Shown here: positions 17,726 to 26,147 of the stretch, in pieces | How positions within the stretch are numbered: position 1 is the stretch's first letter | Layout of the letters: each line of letters begins with the position of its first letter | Source: Candidatus Heimdallarchaeota archaeon | GTDB lineage: Archaea; Asgardarchaeota; Heimdallarchaeia; Hodarchaeales; Hodarchaeaceae | DNA length: 64,000 nucleotides | Assembly (NCBI GenBank): GCA_011364965.1 | Contig: RDOB01000004.1 | Location: 328,769-392,768 of the forward strand | Reading direction: 5' to 3' | Notes under the pieces: model-generated | What the model saw: the letters and a program-made list of their open reading frames with translations, nothing else | Database searches by the model: none | What the model was told of the DNA's origin: nothing | Translations under genes and position numbers: made by a program

Positions 17726-17974
17726 TTAAGAGACTAAATTTTTTTCTTGTACTTGGCTAAAATCACAATTGACTTTAATAGCATCAACAGGACAAACTAC
17801 TTCACAAGCTCGACATTCAAAACACTCTCTTGGGTTTGTTATTTGGATGGTTCCCTTGGAGGTATTTTTTTCTTTCTGAAAAATTAAAATCTCTGCAGGG
17901 CAGCTACGAACGCACTTTTGACATAATATGCAATCTTCATGCAAAATAGTAATTATAGGAGAGATTTCACTCAC
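17726..17974 (-). CDS. 2[4Fe-4S] ferredoxin
   Basis: 82 residues with two clusters in CILCQKCVRSCP and CFECRACEVVCP, both complete CxxCxxCxxxCP motifs. It carries electrons; the partner enzyme is not visible. The GTG start lies two bases from the end of the ribophorin I-like gene on the same strand, so it is probably translated from the same message. That association is odd, because no redox role is known for OST subunits. Confidence 0.85.
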   Translation of the reverse strand: MSEISPIITILHEDCILCQKCVRSCPAEILIFQKEKNTSKGTIQITNPRECFECRACEVVCPVDAIKVNCDFSQVQEKNLVS

Positions 17975-17975
17975 C

Positions 17976-20033
17976 TTACTTAGTTAAGAGGGATCTAAGT
18001 TCAATTAAAACCTTATCGACCTCATTATTTGCTTTGCGTAGTTGTTTATCGTAACTTAGTTTCAGTTTAGCATAAGCTTCTTTCCCAATTCGGCCTTGTG
18101 TTTTCTTCCGTTCAACTGACTCAATATTTAATAATATATCTTCACGATTAGCTTCTGCTACTTCAATTGACCTCATAGCTACGCGATAGCGTTGTCCTTC
18201 ATCCCCCAGTCTTTTAGATACACTTACTATTTTTCTATCAGCTTGCTGTTGTCTGTTTTTAAGAATAATTTTAGTTTGTTCATATTCTCGTGCACTTATA
18301 TTTTTTGATTTTCGCTTTTTATCCAACCGAAGAACTTGTTCCCGAATAGCTGTTTTTTCTTCATACCATTTGACAAATTCTTTAATTAAATCTAGGGGAA
18401 TTTCTTCTAGACTCACTTTTCTTGTTCCAAGTCCGAATGAAGCGTTTCTAAGAACAATATAAGCCAATCCTAGAATAAGAAAAACTAAGCTGATAGATAC
18501 TGGCTGTTTGAGCAAGTAGAGAGGATCAAGACCAAAAGTTATCTCCATGATTCTATTACTCAATGGAGTTAAATCTTCAAATGTGATTTGGATTCCTGTT
18601 CTATCAAATATCCTGATTAATTGTTTTCCATTGATTACTGAAATATCGACATAATTCCTTAATGTTATTTCTTCCATGGTAGAAGCGATGTCATTCTGGT
18701 TGTAAGTCGATCCATGGGGAAGTAAAATTCTGAATTCGAAGTTTTGAACCGTCCAGTTAAAATCGAGAGTCATCGGAATTTTAAGTTGTACTTTTCCTGT
18801 TCCTAAATCCTTTGCGAGATTGCTTGATTTCTCCTTATAAGTCAAATATAAGTTATATTCCCTCCCTGGTTCAATATCTATTCTTGGCTTGATTTCTACG
18901 ATTTTCTTACCCAAAATCGGATCATTAATGTTTGTAGTAGTAAGATTACCATATTGATCTTTCAAACCAATGTGTTGTGCATTCTCTGAAACATGAACAG
19001 TTAGTTTTGGAAATGTTGGTCCTCCTAGATTTGAAGATAAGACTGGTCCTGATTTTAGTCCCAGATTCTTTACCGTGAATTCATGTTCAAATTTAATAAA
19101 GCCCCATTCTTCGACTGTAACCGTTGTTTTTAAAGATTTGAACTCTATTTTGATATTAGCAACATGATAGTAATCAAATGCGAGAAAAGTTGTTAAGTTA
19201 TTTTGAAGATTTGTAGAATATGCTGGAATGAAATTTTTGTCTTCTAAGGCAGTTAGATTATACTCACCATATTCCGTTGTATTCAACAATGTTCGATTAA
19301 CCGATTTTAAGGATTCAACGTTCTCGTACATTAAACTAAAATCATCAGGATTCATTTTTCCTATAATATCATCTTCTGCTGGAGTAATAGACTCACTGTC
19401 GAATGTAACTTCAATATCTGGCCCAATTTTCCATTCCAAATCAAATGATGTTATCGGGAGAGTGATTAGTGGAATGAATGATAAATTAAAGCTATAAGGA
19501 AATGTAGATTGCTGCAATAAAGCCGAAGATTCAAAGGATACGGCTCCTGGATGATCAGAACTAATTATTATTGTAACAGATTCTTCCACATCAACTTGGG
19601 GAATTTTTATGGTTTTTATTACACTAATGTTTGTTGTTTCTGAATTCACCACTTCGACATAATCTGTTTTCGTATCATTAAAAGAATAAATCCTGAAATA
19701 TCTAGAATTCTCAAATTCAGATAAGGGAATAGTGTAATTAAAGGCATTAATTGGTTTAGTTCCATTATTAAAAAGATGAATTTCAGTGTATGATGTTGTG
19801 TATCCATATTCATTTGCGATTATGATTCTACTAACATTAATTGAATGACTGGAATTGGTAAAATCCGAAATATCGAAATACTCAAGGTTTAATTGTTTAA
19901 GATTACGAATTGGATTAATTACCTCTGGATTCGATTGATTTTGATTTATACCAGCATTTAACGAAATAAAGTATGTAGAAATTATCATAGTAATTAGAAG
20001 GATGTTCATCATTGTTCCTAGTTTTCTTTTCAT
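17976..20033 (-). CDS. Ribophorin I (OST1) homologue
   Basis: 685 residues: signal peptide (about 5-28), a large extracytoplasmic two-domain beta region to about 510, one membrane helix (about 515-537) and a cytosolic helical bundle (about 545-685) rich in K, E and R. Human ribophorin I has the same plan. Local matches include VTVEEWGFIKFEHEFTVKN (human: EVSHWGNIAVEENVDLKH), LKDQYGNLTTTN (human: YRDEIGNVSTSH), KIVEIKPRIDIEPGREY, and KKTQGRIGKEAYAKL near the end (human: VAGKLKKDTYIENEKL). In eukaryotes it is an OST subunit whose cytosolic bundle contacts the ribosome at the translocon. It is divergent from secY. Many sequons are present. Confidence 0.85.
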   Translation of the reverse strand: MKRKLGTMMNILLITMIISTYFISLNAGINQNQSNPEVINPIRNLKQLNLEYFDISDFTNSSHSINVSRIIIANEYGYTTSYTEIHLFNNGTKPINAFNYTIPLSEFENSRYFRIYSFNDTKTDYVEVVNSETTNISVIKTIKIPQVDVEESVTIIISSDHPGAVSFESSALLQQSTFPYSFNLSFIPLITLPITSFDLEWKIGPDIEVTFDSESITPAEDDIIGKMNPDDFSLMYENVESLKSVNRTLLNTTEYGEYNLTALEDKNFIPAYSTNLQNNLTTFLAFDYYHVANIKIEFKSLKTTVTVEEWGFIKFEHEFTVKNLGLKSGPVLSSNLGGPTFPKLTVHVSENAQHIGLKDQYGNLTTTNINDPILGKKIVEIKPRIDIEPGREYNLYLTYKEKSSNLAKDLGTGKVQLKIPMTLDFNWTVQNFEFRILLPHGSTYNQNDIASTMEEITLRNYVDISVINGKQLIRIFDRTGIQITFEDLTPLSNRIMEITFGLDPLYLLKQPVSISLVFLILGLAYIVLRNASFGLGTRKVSLEEIPLDLIKEFVKWYEEKTAIREQVLRLDKKRKSKNISAREYEQTKIILKNRQQQADRKIVSVSKRLGDEGQRYRVAMRSIEVAEANREDILLNIESVERKKTQGRIGKEAYAKLKLSYDKQLRKANNEVDKVLIELRSLLTK

Positions 20034-20579
20034 AAGTAAATACTCCTAAATATTCATCTTCGTTACAGTTCGTGTTTCTAGCAGTGGTTAAATAATCCTT
20101 TTTCAGAGTACTTCCCTAATCTTGGGAATTATAACTGAATTGGTCTCCTTTCTTTCAAGAATAAATTATTTGTGAAAAGACTATGAAATAATTTTTTTGC
20201 CAACATACCTCGGGGAGATTTAATCTAGCAAATTCAGAAAAGATAAAAAGTCTTTTAATAAGATATAAGGTCATTTCAATATATAAAAAGGAATTTAAAC
20301 CTTTGTAATAAGCAGAAATTCAATTAATTTTAAATTTTATAATTTAGGTCGTTAATTCGGGTTATTATTGACATAAAATTCTCTAAATAATAAAGATCAG
20401 ATCAGAAAATCCATATTGCGGTTTCTGTTATTGATCATAATAGACAAGAAATAAAACAATTCTCGAATTTCCCTCTGGTTGAGGGAAAGTAAGTCATTGC
20501 TTTCATAAATCCCTTATTGCGATGGAAATGCAAGTCCCTACACGTATTTACGAAAAAAGTTCAATTTGAGGCCTAAAAA
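20034..20579. other. Intergenic region between ribophorin I-like gene and secY
   Basis: About 545 AT-rich bases with promoters for both divergent genes. TATA-like runs occur near 20275-20290 (ATATATAAAAAGG) and 20330-20345. The secY side holds a perfect hairpin (20468-20488, listed separately). An ATG-started 15-codon ORF at 20522-20569 just before secY (MEMQVPTRIYEK) could be a leader peptide but is too short to call. No tRNA or repeat is seen. Confidence 0.5.
20468..20488 (+). promoter_or_regulatory. Perfect 8-bp hairpin in the secY leader
   Basis: TTTCCCTC (20468-20475) and GAGGGAAA (20481-20488) are exact complements around the loop TGGTT. It is a GC-richer island in AT-rich DNA, 92 bases before the secY ATG. 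It could be a leader RNA stem, a factor binding site or a terminator for an upstream short RNA; no T-run follows it. Confidence 0.45.
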
Positions 20580-22085
20580 ATGACATCTAGATTTTTACAA
20601 GCTGTAAGACCATTCATGTCGATTACACCTGAAGTTGTTAAACCAACACGTGAGGTACACTTCAATGAAAAGATAATATGGACGTTTGCAGCTCTTGTTA
20701 TATATTTCCTAATGACTTCAACTCCAATTATTGGTGCTGAAACAGAAAGTTCAGATCCCTTTGCATTCATGAGAACAATTACAGCCTCTACTCAGGGTTC
20801 TCTTGCTGAACTTGGTATCGGGCCTATTGTTACTGCGGGACTTATTATGCAGATTTTAGTGGGATCTAAAATCATTAATGTCAATATGGGTGATCCTGAA
20901 GAACGTTCCTTATATACAGGAGCTCAAAAAGTATTATCTGTGATTATGACAATCATTGAAGCAACAGCTTTCTTAGTTGGAGGAACGTACGGTACCAATT
21001 TACAAGTTACTGATCAATTAGCCATTATTTTCCAGCTACTTGCAGCTGGTATTATCATCATACTGCTCGATGAAATGGTTCAAAAGGGATGGGGATTAGG
21101 ATCAGGAATTTCTCTTTTCATTGCAGGTGGTGTAGGACTACAGATTTTCCAAGGATTATTTGCTTTACAGAACATACGTGAAGGCCCGAACGAAATAATA
21201 TCCGCTCGTGGTATAGTTTTGGCAATTATCTATTGGGTTACAACAGAGGGACCAATTGAGGCTATAGGAGCATTATTTTTCCGTTATAGCCCTAATTTAG
21301 GTGATAATCTGAATTTACCTTCACTTTCGCTTCTCTCACTAATAGCTACCGTTGTAGTTTTCATAATTGTTATATATTTTGAATCTATGCGTATCGAAAT
21401 ACCAATATCCTATGCTCAATACAAAGGAATACGGTCTACTTATCCAATTAAGTTACTATATGTGTCAAATATCCCAGTTATCTTAACATCAGCAGTTTTT
21501 GCAGATATCTACTTTATAGCTCAAATGGTATGGCGTGCTGCAGGTGGCGAAGGTACAACAAACTTACTTGCTTCTGTTCTTGGAACATTTAGAGTCAATC
21601 CTGAATCACAGCAATATGAACCCACTGGAGGTCTTGTATATTTCTTAACTCCGCCCAGATCGCTAATTGGGGATCTTGGGGTTATCGATCTAAACGATCC
21701 AGTGAGTTCTCTTACAAGAGCCTTTGTTTATGCTGCTATCTTGATAATTCTTTCTGTGATCTTTTCCGTAATGTGGTTAGAAACCGCTGGTATGGGACCA
21801 CGGGATGTTGCTAATCAATTTCTACAATCCGGAATGCAGATGCCCGGTTGGCGACGTAACAAAAAGATAGTTGAAAAACGACTAGAGATGTATATTCCTA
21901 CAATTGCAGTAATAGGGGGGTTATTTATAGGAAGTTTGGCTGCTTTTGCTGATTTTCTAGGCGCTATAGGTTCAGGAATGGGTATTCTACTTTCTGTAAG
22001 TATTATGAGGCAATATTTTGAGCTGATATCTAAAGAAAGAGTTGCTGAAATGAATCCTGCATTACGGGGTTTCTTGGGGATATAA
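20580..22085 (+). CDS. secY: Preprotein translocase subunit SecY/Sec61 alpha
   Basis: 501 residues with ten predicted helices. Family signatures include ELGIGPIVTAGLIMQIL (helix 2 region), MGDPEERSLYTGAQK, QKGWGLGSGISLFIAGGVG, ESMRIEIPISYAQYKGIRST (cytosolic loop that contacts the ribosome) and LYVSNIPVILTSAVFAD. It forms the protein-conducting channel. SecY is normally the last gene of the archaeal spc operon after uL15. Here it is separate, in the opposite direction and about 3 kb from uL15, and lies divergent from the ribophorin I homologue. Confidence 0.96.
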   Translation: MTSRFLQAVRPFMSITPEVVKPTREVHFNEKIIWTFAALVIYFLMTSTPIIGAETESSDPFAFMRTITASTQGSLAELGIGPIVTAGLIMQILVGSKIINVNMGDPEERSLYTGAQKVLSVIMTIIEATAFLVGGTYGTNLQVTDQLAIIFQLLAAGIIIILLDEMVQKGWGLGSGISLFIAGGVGLQIFQGLFALQNIREGPNEIISARGIVLAIIYWVTTEGPIEAIGALFFRYSPNLGDNLNLPSLSLLSLIATVVVFIIVIYFESMRIEIPISYAQYKGIRSTYPIKLLYVSNIPVILTSAVFADIYFIAQMVWRAAGGEGTTNLLASVLGTFRVNPESQQYEPTGGLVYFLTPPRSLIGDLGVIDLNDPVSSLTRAFVYAAILIILSVIFSVMWLETAGMGPRDVANQFLQSGMQMPGWRRNKKIVEKRLEMYIPTIAVIGGLFIGSLAAFADFLGAIGSGMGILLSVSIMRQYFELISKERVAEMNPALRGFLGI

Positions 22086-22148
22086 TTTTCCCTAGATATT
22101 TTTTAACTCTCATTGATTCAATTTGGTATTAGTTTCGGATACTGATTT

Positions 22149-22658
22149 CTAGGATTCCGAATTTTGTTCATATTTATCATATAAATTATCTAATAATATT
22201 TTAAATGCATCTACAGCATTAATTTTTTCTTCTCTGGGATGATGTAACTTCTCCTCATTTAGGTGATCAGTGAGGCATTCAATAAAAAATTCAAAACTAA
22301 ATTCCTCTTTAATCCAAAAATATAGGATTAAAGCTTCCACTCGGTCTGCGATTCTTCCTTTATTCCCAGTTAATTTTATTCTATTGTACTTTTTCCATTT
22401 AGATTGCCTATATGACTCCGCTAATACAAAATCTGGTACCTTAGATCCCGTTGAATCCTTCAAAACTCTTGATTTTGAAATTGAGTAAATAAAATTTACT
22501 AGAGAGTCGCCTAGTTTAGCGTTCCCTTTGTTGTGAATAAAACTATGTATTTTATCAGGATATTTTATGCTATTATGGATTAGTTTCTTGAACTGGTTAA
22601 ATTCATTCACAAAAAACAAGTTCCTTTTACTAAATATTTTCGGGAATTTTTTTCTCAA
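22149..22658 (-). CDS. RNase III-fold protein (Mini-III-like)
   Basis: 169 residues. The core NAKLGDSLVNFIYSIS near residue 45, then LAESYR and KGRIADRVEALILYFWI, follows the RNase III catalytic-domain layout in a short form without a double-stranded-RNA-binding domain, like Mini-RNase III. The first motif keeps GDSLVNF in place of the classic FLGDAVLE, and the second acidic site is DRVEALI. Such proteins are widespread in archaea and probably act in RNA maturation; activity is not proven. The start overlaps the rpo11 end by 29 bases, so the two genes are coupled. Confidence 0.68.
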   Translation of the reverse strand: MRKKFPKIFSKRNLFFVNEFNQFKKLIHNSIKYPDKIHSFIHNKGNAKLGDSLVNFIYSISKSRVLKDSTGSKVPDFVLAESYRQSKWKKYNRIKLTGNKGRIADRVEALILYFWIKEEFSFEFFIECLTDHLNEEKLHHPREEKINAVDAFKILLDNLYDKYEQNSES

Positions 22659-22914
22659 AAATTGCTAATAAATCACTGCATTTCATTATTGCTGCATCGG
22701 CTGCAGCGTGTAATGCGTCTACAGGATCAATCCCTGAAGTTCGAATATGAAATATTGGATTCTCTAGTAAAGGATGGGGGGATCTATAAGCTGCAAATAA
22801 TACCCCCTCTTGATCTTTCAATGTTTCCCGAAGCATATTAAGAAATGTGTGATTCTCACCTATAATTTCAAACTCTAGAATTGCTTCTTCTCTTCGGACA
22901 ATCTTAGTCTGCAT
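22630..22914 (-). CDS. rpo11: RNA polymerase subunit Rpo11 (RpoL)
   Basis: 94 residues, the usual length. It has the RPB11 pattern: ILEFEIIGENHTFLNMLRE, VLFAAYRSPHPLL and FHIRTSGIDPVDALHAA, followed by a long helix. It pairs with Rpo3 to form the polymerase assembly platform; Rpo3 is encoded at 51024. The RNase III-fold gene follows with a 29-base overlap. Confidence 0.93.
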   Translation of the reverse strand: MQTKIVRREEAILEFEIIGENHTFLNMLRETLKDQEGVLFAAYRSPHPLLENPIFHIRTSGIDPVDALHAAADAAIMKCSDLLAIFEKKIPENI

Positions 22915-23016
22915 GAATATATCCTCTTTGTGATGTTTAGACCTTTATTTACAGGTTTTCCTCTTGTATTCAAATATCTTCTTTTGCTTGGAATAATATG
23001 GAAAATTGACTTAATT

Positions 23017-23976
23017 CTAGTTATTCAAAGCAAGAAGAATTCTCTGAGCAATATACTCAGAAAGAATCGGTGGAACACTTTCTCCAACTTGATTATACTG
23101 TGATTCTATTGATCCTAAAAACTCAAAAGTATCAGGGTAGCCCATTAATCGCGCATGTTCTCTCACAGTACATATACGATGTTCCTCAAAATGAATGAAA
23201 CGGCTTTTTCCCATAACGGTTGGACTAGGTTTATTTTTCTCTAGTCTTACGAAATTTCGGTACGTTTTTCGTCCGCTTCCTTTAAAATAAACAAGAGCAA
23301 CCCCAGATGGAAGATGAGGAATTTTTCTTTCAAAGTTTTTGGGAGAAGGCATAATCTCGTGATTAGCTATAAATCTGTCTGTCTGTAGTGATTCAAATGC
23401 TTCTTGTGATGTCTTGGAAGTCCTTTGAGAAGGCTTTTGGGGAATTTCTATATTGGAGACAAATACTCTTTTTCGAATACTGGGTACTCCAAAATTCTCT
23501 GCTCTTAAAATATTAAAATAGATCTTCTTGTATTTAGATCTCTTAAATTCATATTTTACTAGTTTTTTCATTTCAAAGGAAGCGATTTGGGCTACATTTT
23601 CAATGAAAAAGTAATCAGGTTCAAGATCAATTATTATTCTTATCGCTTCAAGAAATAATCTTCCTATTTCATCTGAGTACAGCTGGTCATATTCCCTTCT
23701 CATTCTACCTGGATTGGCTGAAGAAAAGGATTCACAAGGCGGACTAGCAATAATTACATCAGGCTCTTTTTCTCCAGTGCACTTAAGTATATCAGTTGAA
23801 TGAACATTCCTTATATCTTCTATTAAAGTATGGGTGGTTGGTATATTGTGTTTGTAGGTTTCTATCGCACGATAATCGATGTCAATCGCAAAAATTACTT
23901 CAAAAATCGGATTCGCCATTAGAAATCCATAGGCGTATCCTCCTCCTCCGCAAAATAAATCCACTATTTTCATCAT
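23017..23976 (-). CDS. DNA (cytosine-5) methyltransferase, orphan
   Basis: 319 residues with the m5C methyltransferase motifs in order: IVDLFCGGGGYAYGF (I, SAM binding), IIASPPCESFSS (IV, catalytic cysteine), FFIENVAQI (VI), NFGVPSIRKRVFV (VIII), TVREHARLMGYP (IX) and YNQVGESVPP (X). It is complete. No restriction endonuclease gene lies near it, so it is an orphan methyltransferase rather than half of a visible restriction system. Its target region (about 190-250) is short, and the recognition sequence cannot be deduced. The ATG overlaps the upstream SPOUT-like gene's stop by four bases. Confidence 0.93.
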   Translation of the reverse strand: MMKIVDLFCGGGGYAYGFLMANPIFEVIFAIDIDYRAIETYKHNIPTTHTLIEDIRNVHSTDILKCTGEKEPDVIIASPPCESFSSANPGRMRREYDQLYSDEIGRLFLEAIRIIIDLEPDYFFIENVAQIASFEMKKLVKYEFKRSKYKKIYFNILRAENFGVPSIRKRVFVSNIEIPQKPSQRTSKTSQEAFESLQTDRFIANHEIMPSPKNFERKIPHLPSGVALVYFKGSGRKTYRNFVRLEKNKPSPTVMGKSRFIHFEEHRICTVREHARLMGYPDTFEFLGSIESQYNQVGESVPPILSEYIAQRILLALNN

Positions 23977-24455
23977 TCATTTTCCTGGATAGCTTTTTTA
24001 ATTCCAATCAGGAAAAGCGCAGTTTGAGTAATCGGATTCACATCAGATATAACCTCTTCTAAAAAAACTCCCTTACCCAGATCCAATTCTTTTCGTGTGA
24101 CTCCAGGAGTGGTTCCTCCGATAATAATCAGAATTTTCTTATCGTGTTGTAGTTCTTTTGCTATATTAGCATATGGAACGGGTTCATTAGCGAATTTTTG
24201 GGGAACAAGAAAGAAAATTAAATTTGGATTAAAGATTTCGATTATATCAGGAATGTCTGAAAAGAATAGCAGGTTTCCTCCAGATTTAAAAATCGTTTTT
24301 TGTGCTTCAGGAATACCTATAGAAGCAGCAGCAGAGGAAAGCTTAGAATATATGATATTTCTACAACCCAAGCCAATACACGTGTCCGCAAAGTATTTTA
24401 CAGCGTTTCGGCTATGTGAATTGTGAAAAACCATAAATAAATTCTGAAGACTCAT
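23973..24455 (-). CDS. SPOUT-like RNA methyltransferase-related protein (COG4080)
   Basis: 160 residues. The opening FMVFHNSHSRNAVKYFADTC, then SSAAASIGIPEAQK and IIIGGTTPGVTRKELDLGKG, are the pattern of a conserved archaeal family annotated either as SpoU-related methylase or RecB-family nuclease. Residues that would form a SAM-binding knot (GGTTPG) are present, but the substrate is unknown. It overlaps the cytosine methyltransferase gene by four bases, suggesting co-translation. Confidence 0.68.
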   Translation of the reverse strand: MSLQNLFMVFHNSHSRNAVKYFADTCIGLGCRNIIYSKLSSAAASIGIPEAQKTIFKSGGNLLFFSDIPDIIEIFNPNLIFFLVPQKFANEPVPYANIAKELQHDKKILIIIGGTTPGVTRKELDLGKGVFLEEVISDVNPITQTALFLIGIKKAIQENE

Positions 24456-24647
24456 TTTCTACACTTCATATAATGCTTATACATCTTTGAGAGAAATAAT
24501 ATAATGCTTTTTTACATTAAAATTCAAATTACCTAATAAGTAAATTTAATGAAAATTTAAAATCAGGTTAATTCCAATTAGTTATTCAAAGGATTGAAAG
24601 AGCAGAAACTTAATTAGAGAAAGGATAGGTATATTAATTGCTTATCA

Positions 24648-24760
24648 GTCGGGATATCCAAGCCTGGTATGGAGCCAGCCTGCTAAGTTGGTGCTCTATG
24701 AGCTCGGGGGTTCAAAATCCTAGATCTTAATTGATCTGGATGAAAATCCCCCTCCCGACG
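24648..24760 (+). tRNA. tRNA-Ser (anticodon GCU) with an intron in the T-loop
   Basis: Acceptor GTCGGGA pairs with TCCCGAC, followed by G73, as expected for serine. The anticodon stem CCAGC/GTTGG encloses CTGCTAA with anticodon GCT (24682-24684), and a class II variable arm follows. The T-arm GGGGG-TTCAAA is interrupted by about 30 bases (24717-24746) before T-CCCCC resumes. The insert contains a hairpin AGATC/GATCT, as in a bulge-helix-bulge intron. Removing it restores a normal T-loop TTCAAAT. An intron in the T-loop is unusual. Confidence 0.88.
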
Positions 24761-24773
24761 TTTTAATTTTTTT
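24761..24773 (+). terminator. T-rich terminator after tRNA-Ser(GCU)
   Basis: The 13-base run TTTTAATTTTTTT directly follows the tRNA 3' end. Archaeal polymerase terminates at such T-runs on the non-template strand. Confidence 0.5.
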
Positions 24774-25046
24774 GCTTTATCCCTGTTCCTTGGATAAAAA
24801 TGCAATAAGACATATTTAATGCATTTATTGACTGTTTTCATGCGTAGGTAAAATTGTCCTGCATAGAACAGAACATATTTTATTTGATTTCTAGATAAAT
24901 CTCAATTTTTCTGAAATAAACCTCTGAATAAGATCCATTTTGAGATTTACAATATCTGAGTTAATCCTTCACATTACCAAATAGAAAAAAATCCCTAGAA
25001 TAAGTAATGGAGAAATATAACATAGATTCAAGACAGAAAACATTAG

Positions 25047-25120
25047 TGGGCCGGGACAGATTTGAACTATCGATTTCCTCCGTGTCAGGGAGGCGTCATA
25101 CCGGGCTAGACCACCGGCCC
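25047..25120 (-). tRNA. tRNA-Val (anticodon GAC)
   Basis: On the minus strand, acceptor GGGCCGG pairs with CCGGCCC, with A73. The anticodon stem CCTCC/GGAGG holds loop CTGACAC with anticodon GAC, and the T-arm GATAG-TTCAAAT-CTGTC is complete. No intron is present. It lies just upstream of nothing on its strand and downstream of uL15's direction of reading, so it has its own promoter. Confidence 0.92.
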
Positions 25121-25188
25121 ATTCCTTTATTAGGATTTATTTAACCCATTTATTGAAATAATTCTCTATATCACAATAATTATATATT

Positions 25189-25635
25189 TTACTCCTCTGA
25201 TGTACTTGAAAAAGTTTTCCCTCCAGCAGCTTCGATTTTTTCTTCTGCTTTAGGGGTTATTGTATCTGCATAAACATGTAGGGAATTGGTAACAATACCT
25301 TTACCTAATACTTTTGAAAATCCCAGTTCTCTTAGATCAATTTTTATGTGAGAGCCTTCTTTTTTAGCATAATCCCCTGCTAGTAATAGCTCTATTTGTT
25401 CATCCAATTGACCAATATTTATTGAAGCTTGCTTTCTATCTGTAGAGTGAGTAGTAAAGCCTTTTTGATCTAAGATCATCTGCTTAATTCTACCTATTCT
25501 GCGGTGATCTTTGATTCCTGCATTTCCTTTACCTCCACGAGAACCACTCTTTCTATGTCCACCAGAAATTCGTCCATAACCATATACTCTACTTCCCCGT
25601 TGTTTTCGTACTTTTTTTTCTCGCCTAACTGTCAT
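25189..25635 (-). CDS. rpl15: Ribosomal protein uL15
   Basis: 148 residues. The glycine- and arginine-rich N-terminus (YGYGRISGGHRKSGSRGGKG) and the C-terminal domain (VLGKGIVTNSLHVYADTITP followed by KAEEKIEAAGG) are the uL15 pattern. It is the last gene of this spc-type operon. In most archaea secY follows it, but here a tRNA-Val gene in the same orientation lies downstream and secY is elsewhere. Confidence 0.95.
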   Translation of the reverse strand: MTVRREKKVRKQRGSRVYGYGRISGGHRKSGSRGGKGNAGIKDHRRIGRIKQMILDQKGFTTHSTDRKQASINIGQLDEQIELLLAGDYAKKEGSHIKIDLRELGFSKVLGKGIVTNSLHVYADTITPKAEEKIEAAGGKTFSSTSEE

Positions 25636-25648
25636 CTTTTTTCTTTCC

Positions 25649-26140
25649 TTAAGACATTTGGATTAAAAGCTTGTTAATATCGTCAGCACGATACCCCAAT
25701 GCTCCACCAGTGGTGTAAGCGTATTTTACGCCTCCTCGTTCATGGCCTTTTTTAGGTGGATGTAGACGAAAAACAGGTTTCAATCCTTCAATATCAGATA
25801 ATTCCGCCTCAAAGCTAAGATATTTTTCTATAAATTGATCTAAACTTGTGAAATTGGTATGCTTCTTGAGATAATCTTCTGTAAATTTATCTCCTCCGAT
25901 AACTCGACCTCTTTTAAGAAGTAATTCTTTTAAAGTTTGAGCATCAGGTTCTCCCCAAGTAATGAGATCTTTAGCTTTTTGTAACATACCTCTGTATGTT
26001 TTTCGGTCATCTAATAAAACACAATGATTAGATTTGTGTAATTTCAGGAGCTCTAATGTTCTTTTTACCGAATAGCTTCGATCTAATGTTCCTCTAATTC
26101 GAATTACTACAAATCTTTTAGTTCTCTGATCCTCTGTCAT
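25649..26140 (-). CDS. rpl30: Ribosomal protein uL30
   Basis: The archaeal/eukaryotic long form of uL30, 163 residues from the ATG giving MTEDQRTKRFVVIRIRG. Other marks are LLKLHKSNHCVLLDDRKTYR, LLKRGRVIGGDKFTEDYLKK and HPPKKGHERGGVKYAY. An upstream ATG at 26170 would overlap uS5 by 23 bases; I prefer the inner one because it gives the usual N-terminus. Confidence 0.95.
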   Translation of the reverse strand: MTEDQRTKRFVVIRIRGTLDRSYSVKRTLELLKLHKSNHCVLLDDRKTYRGMLQKAKDLITWGEPDAQTLKELLLKRGRVIGGDKFTEDYLKKHTNFTSLDQFIEKYLSFEAELSDIEGLKPVFRLHPPKKGHERGGVKYAYTTGGALGYRADDINKLLIQMS

Positions 26141-26147
26141 ATTCAAT

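Noticed and set aside
20522..20569. 15-codon ORF just before secY
   Set aside because: Too short to judge as coding; kept only as a remark within the intergenic entry.
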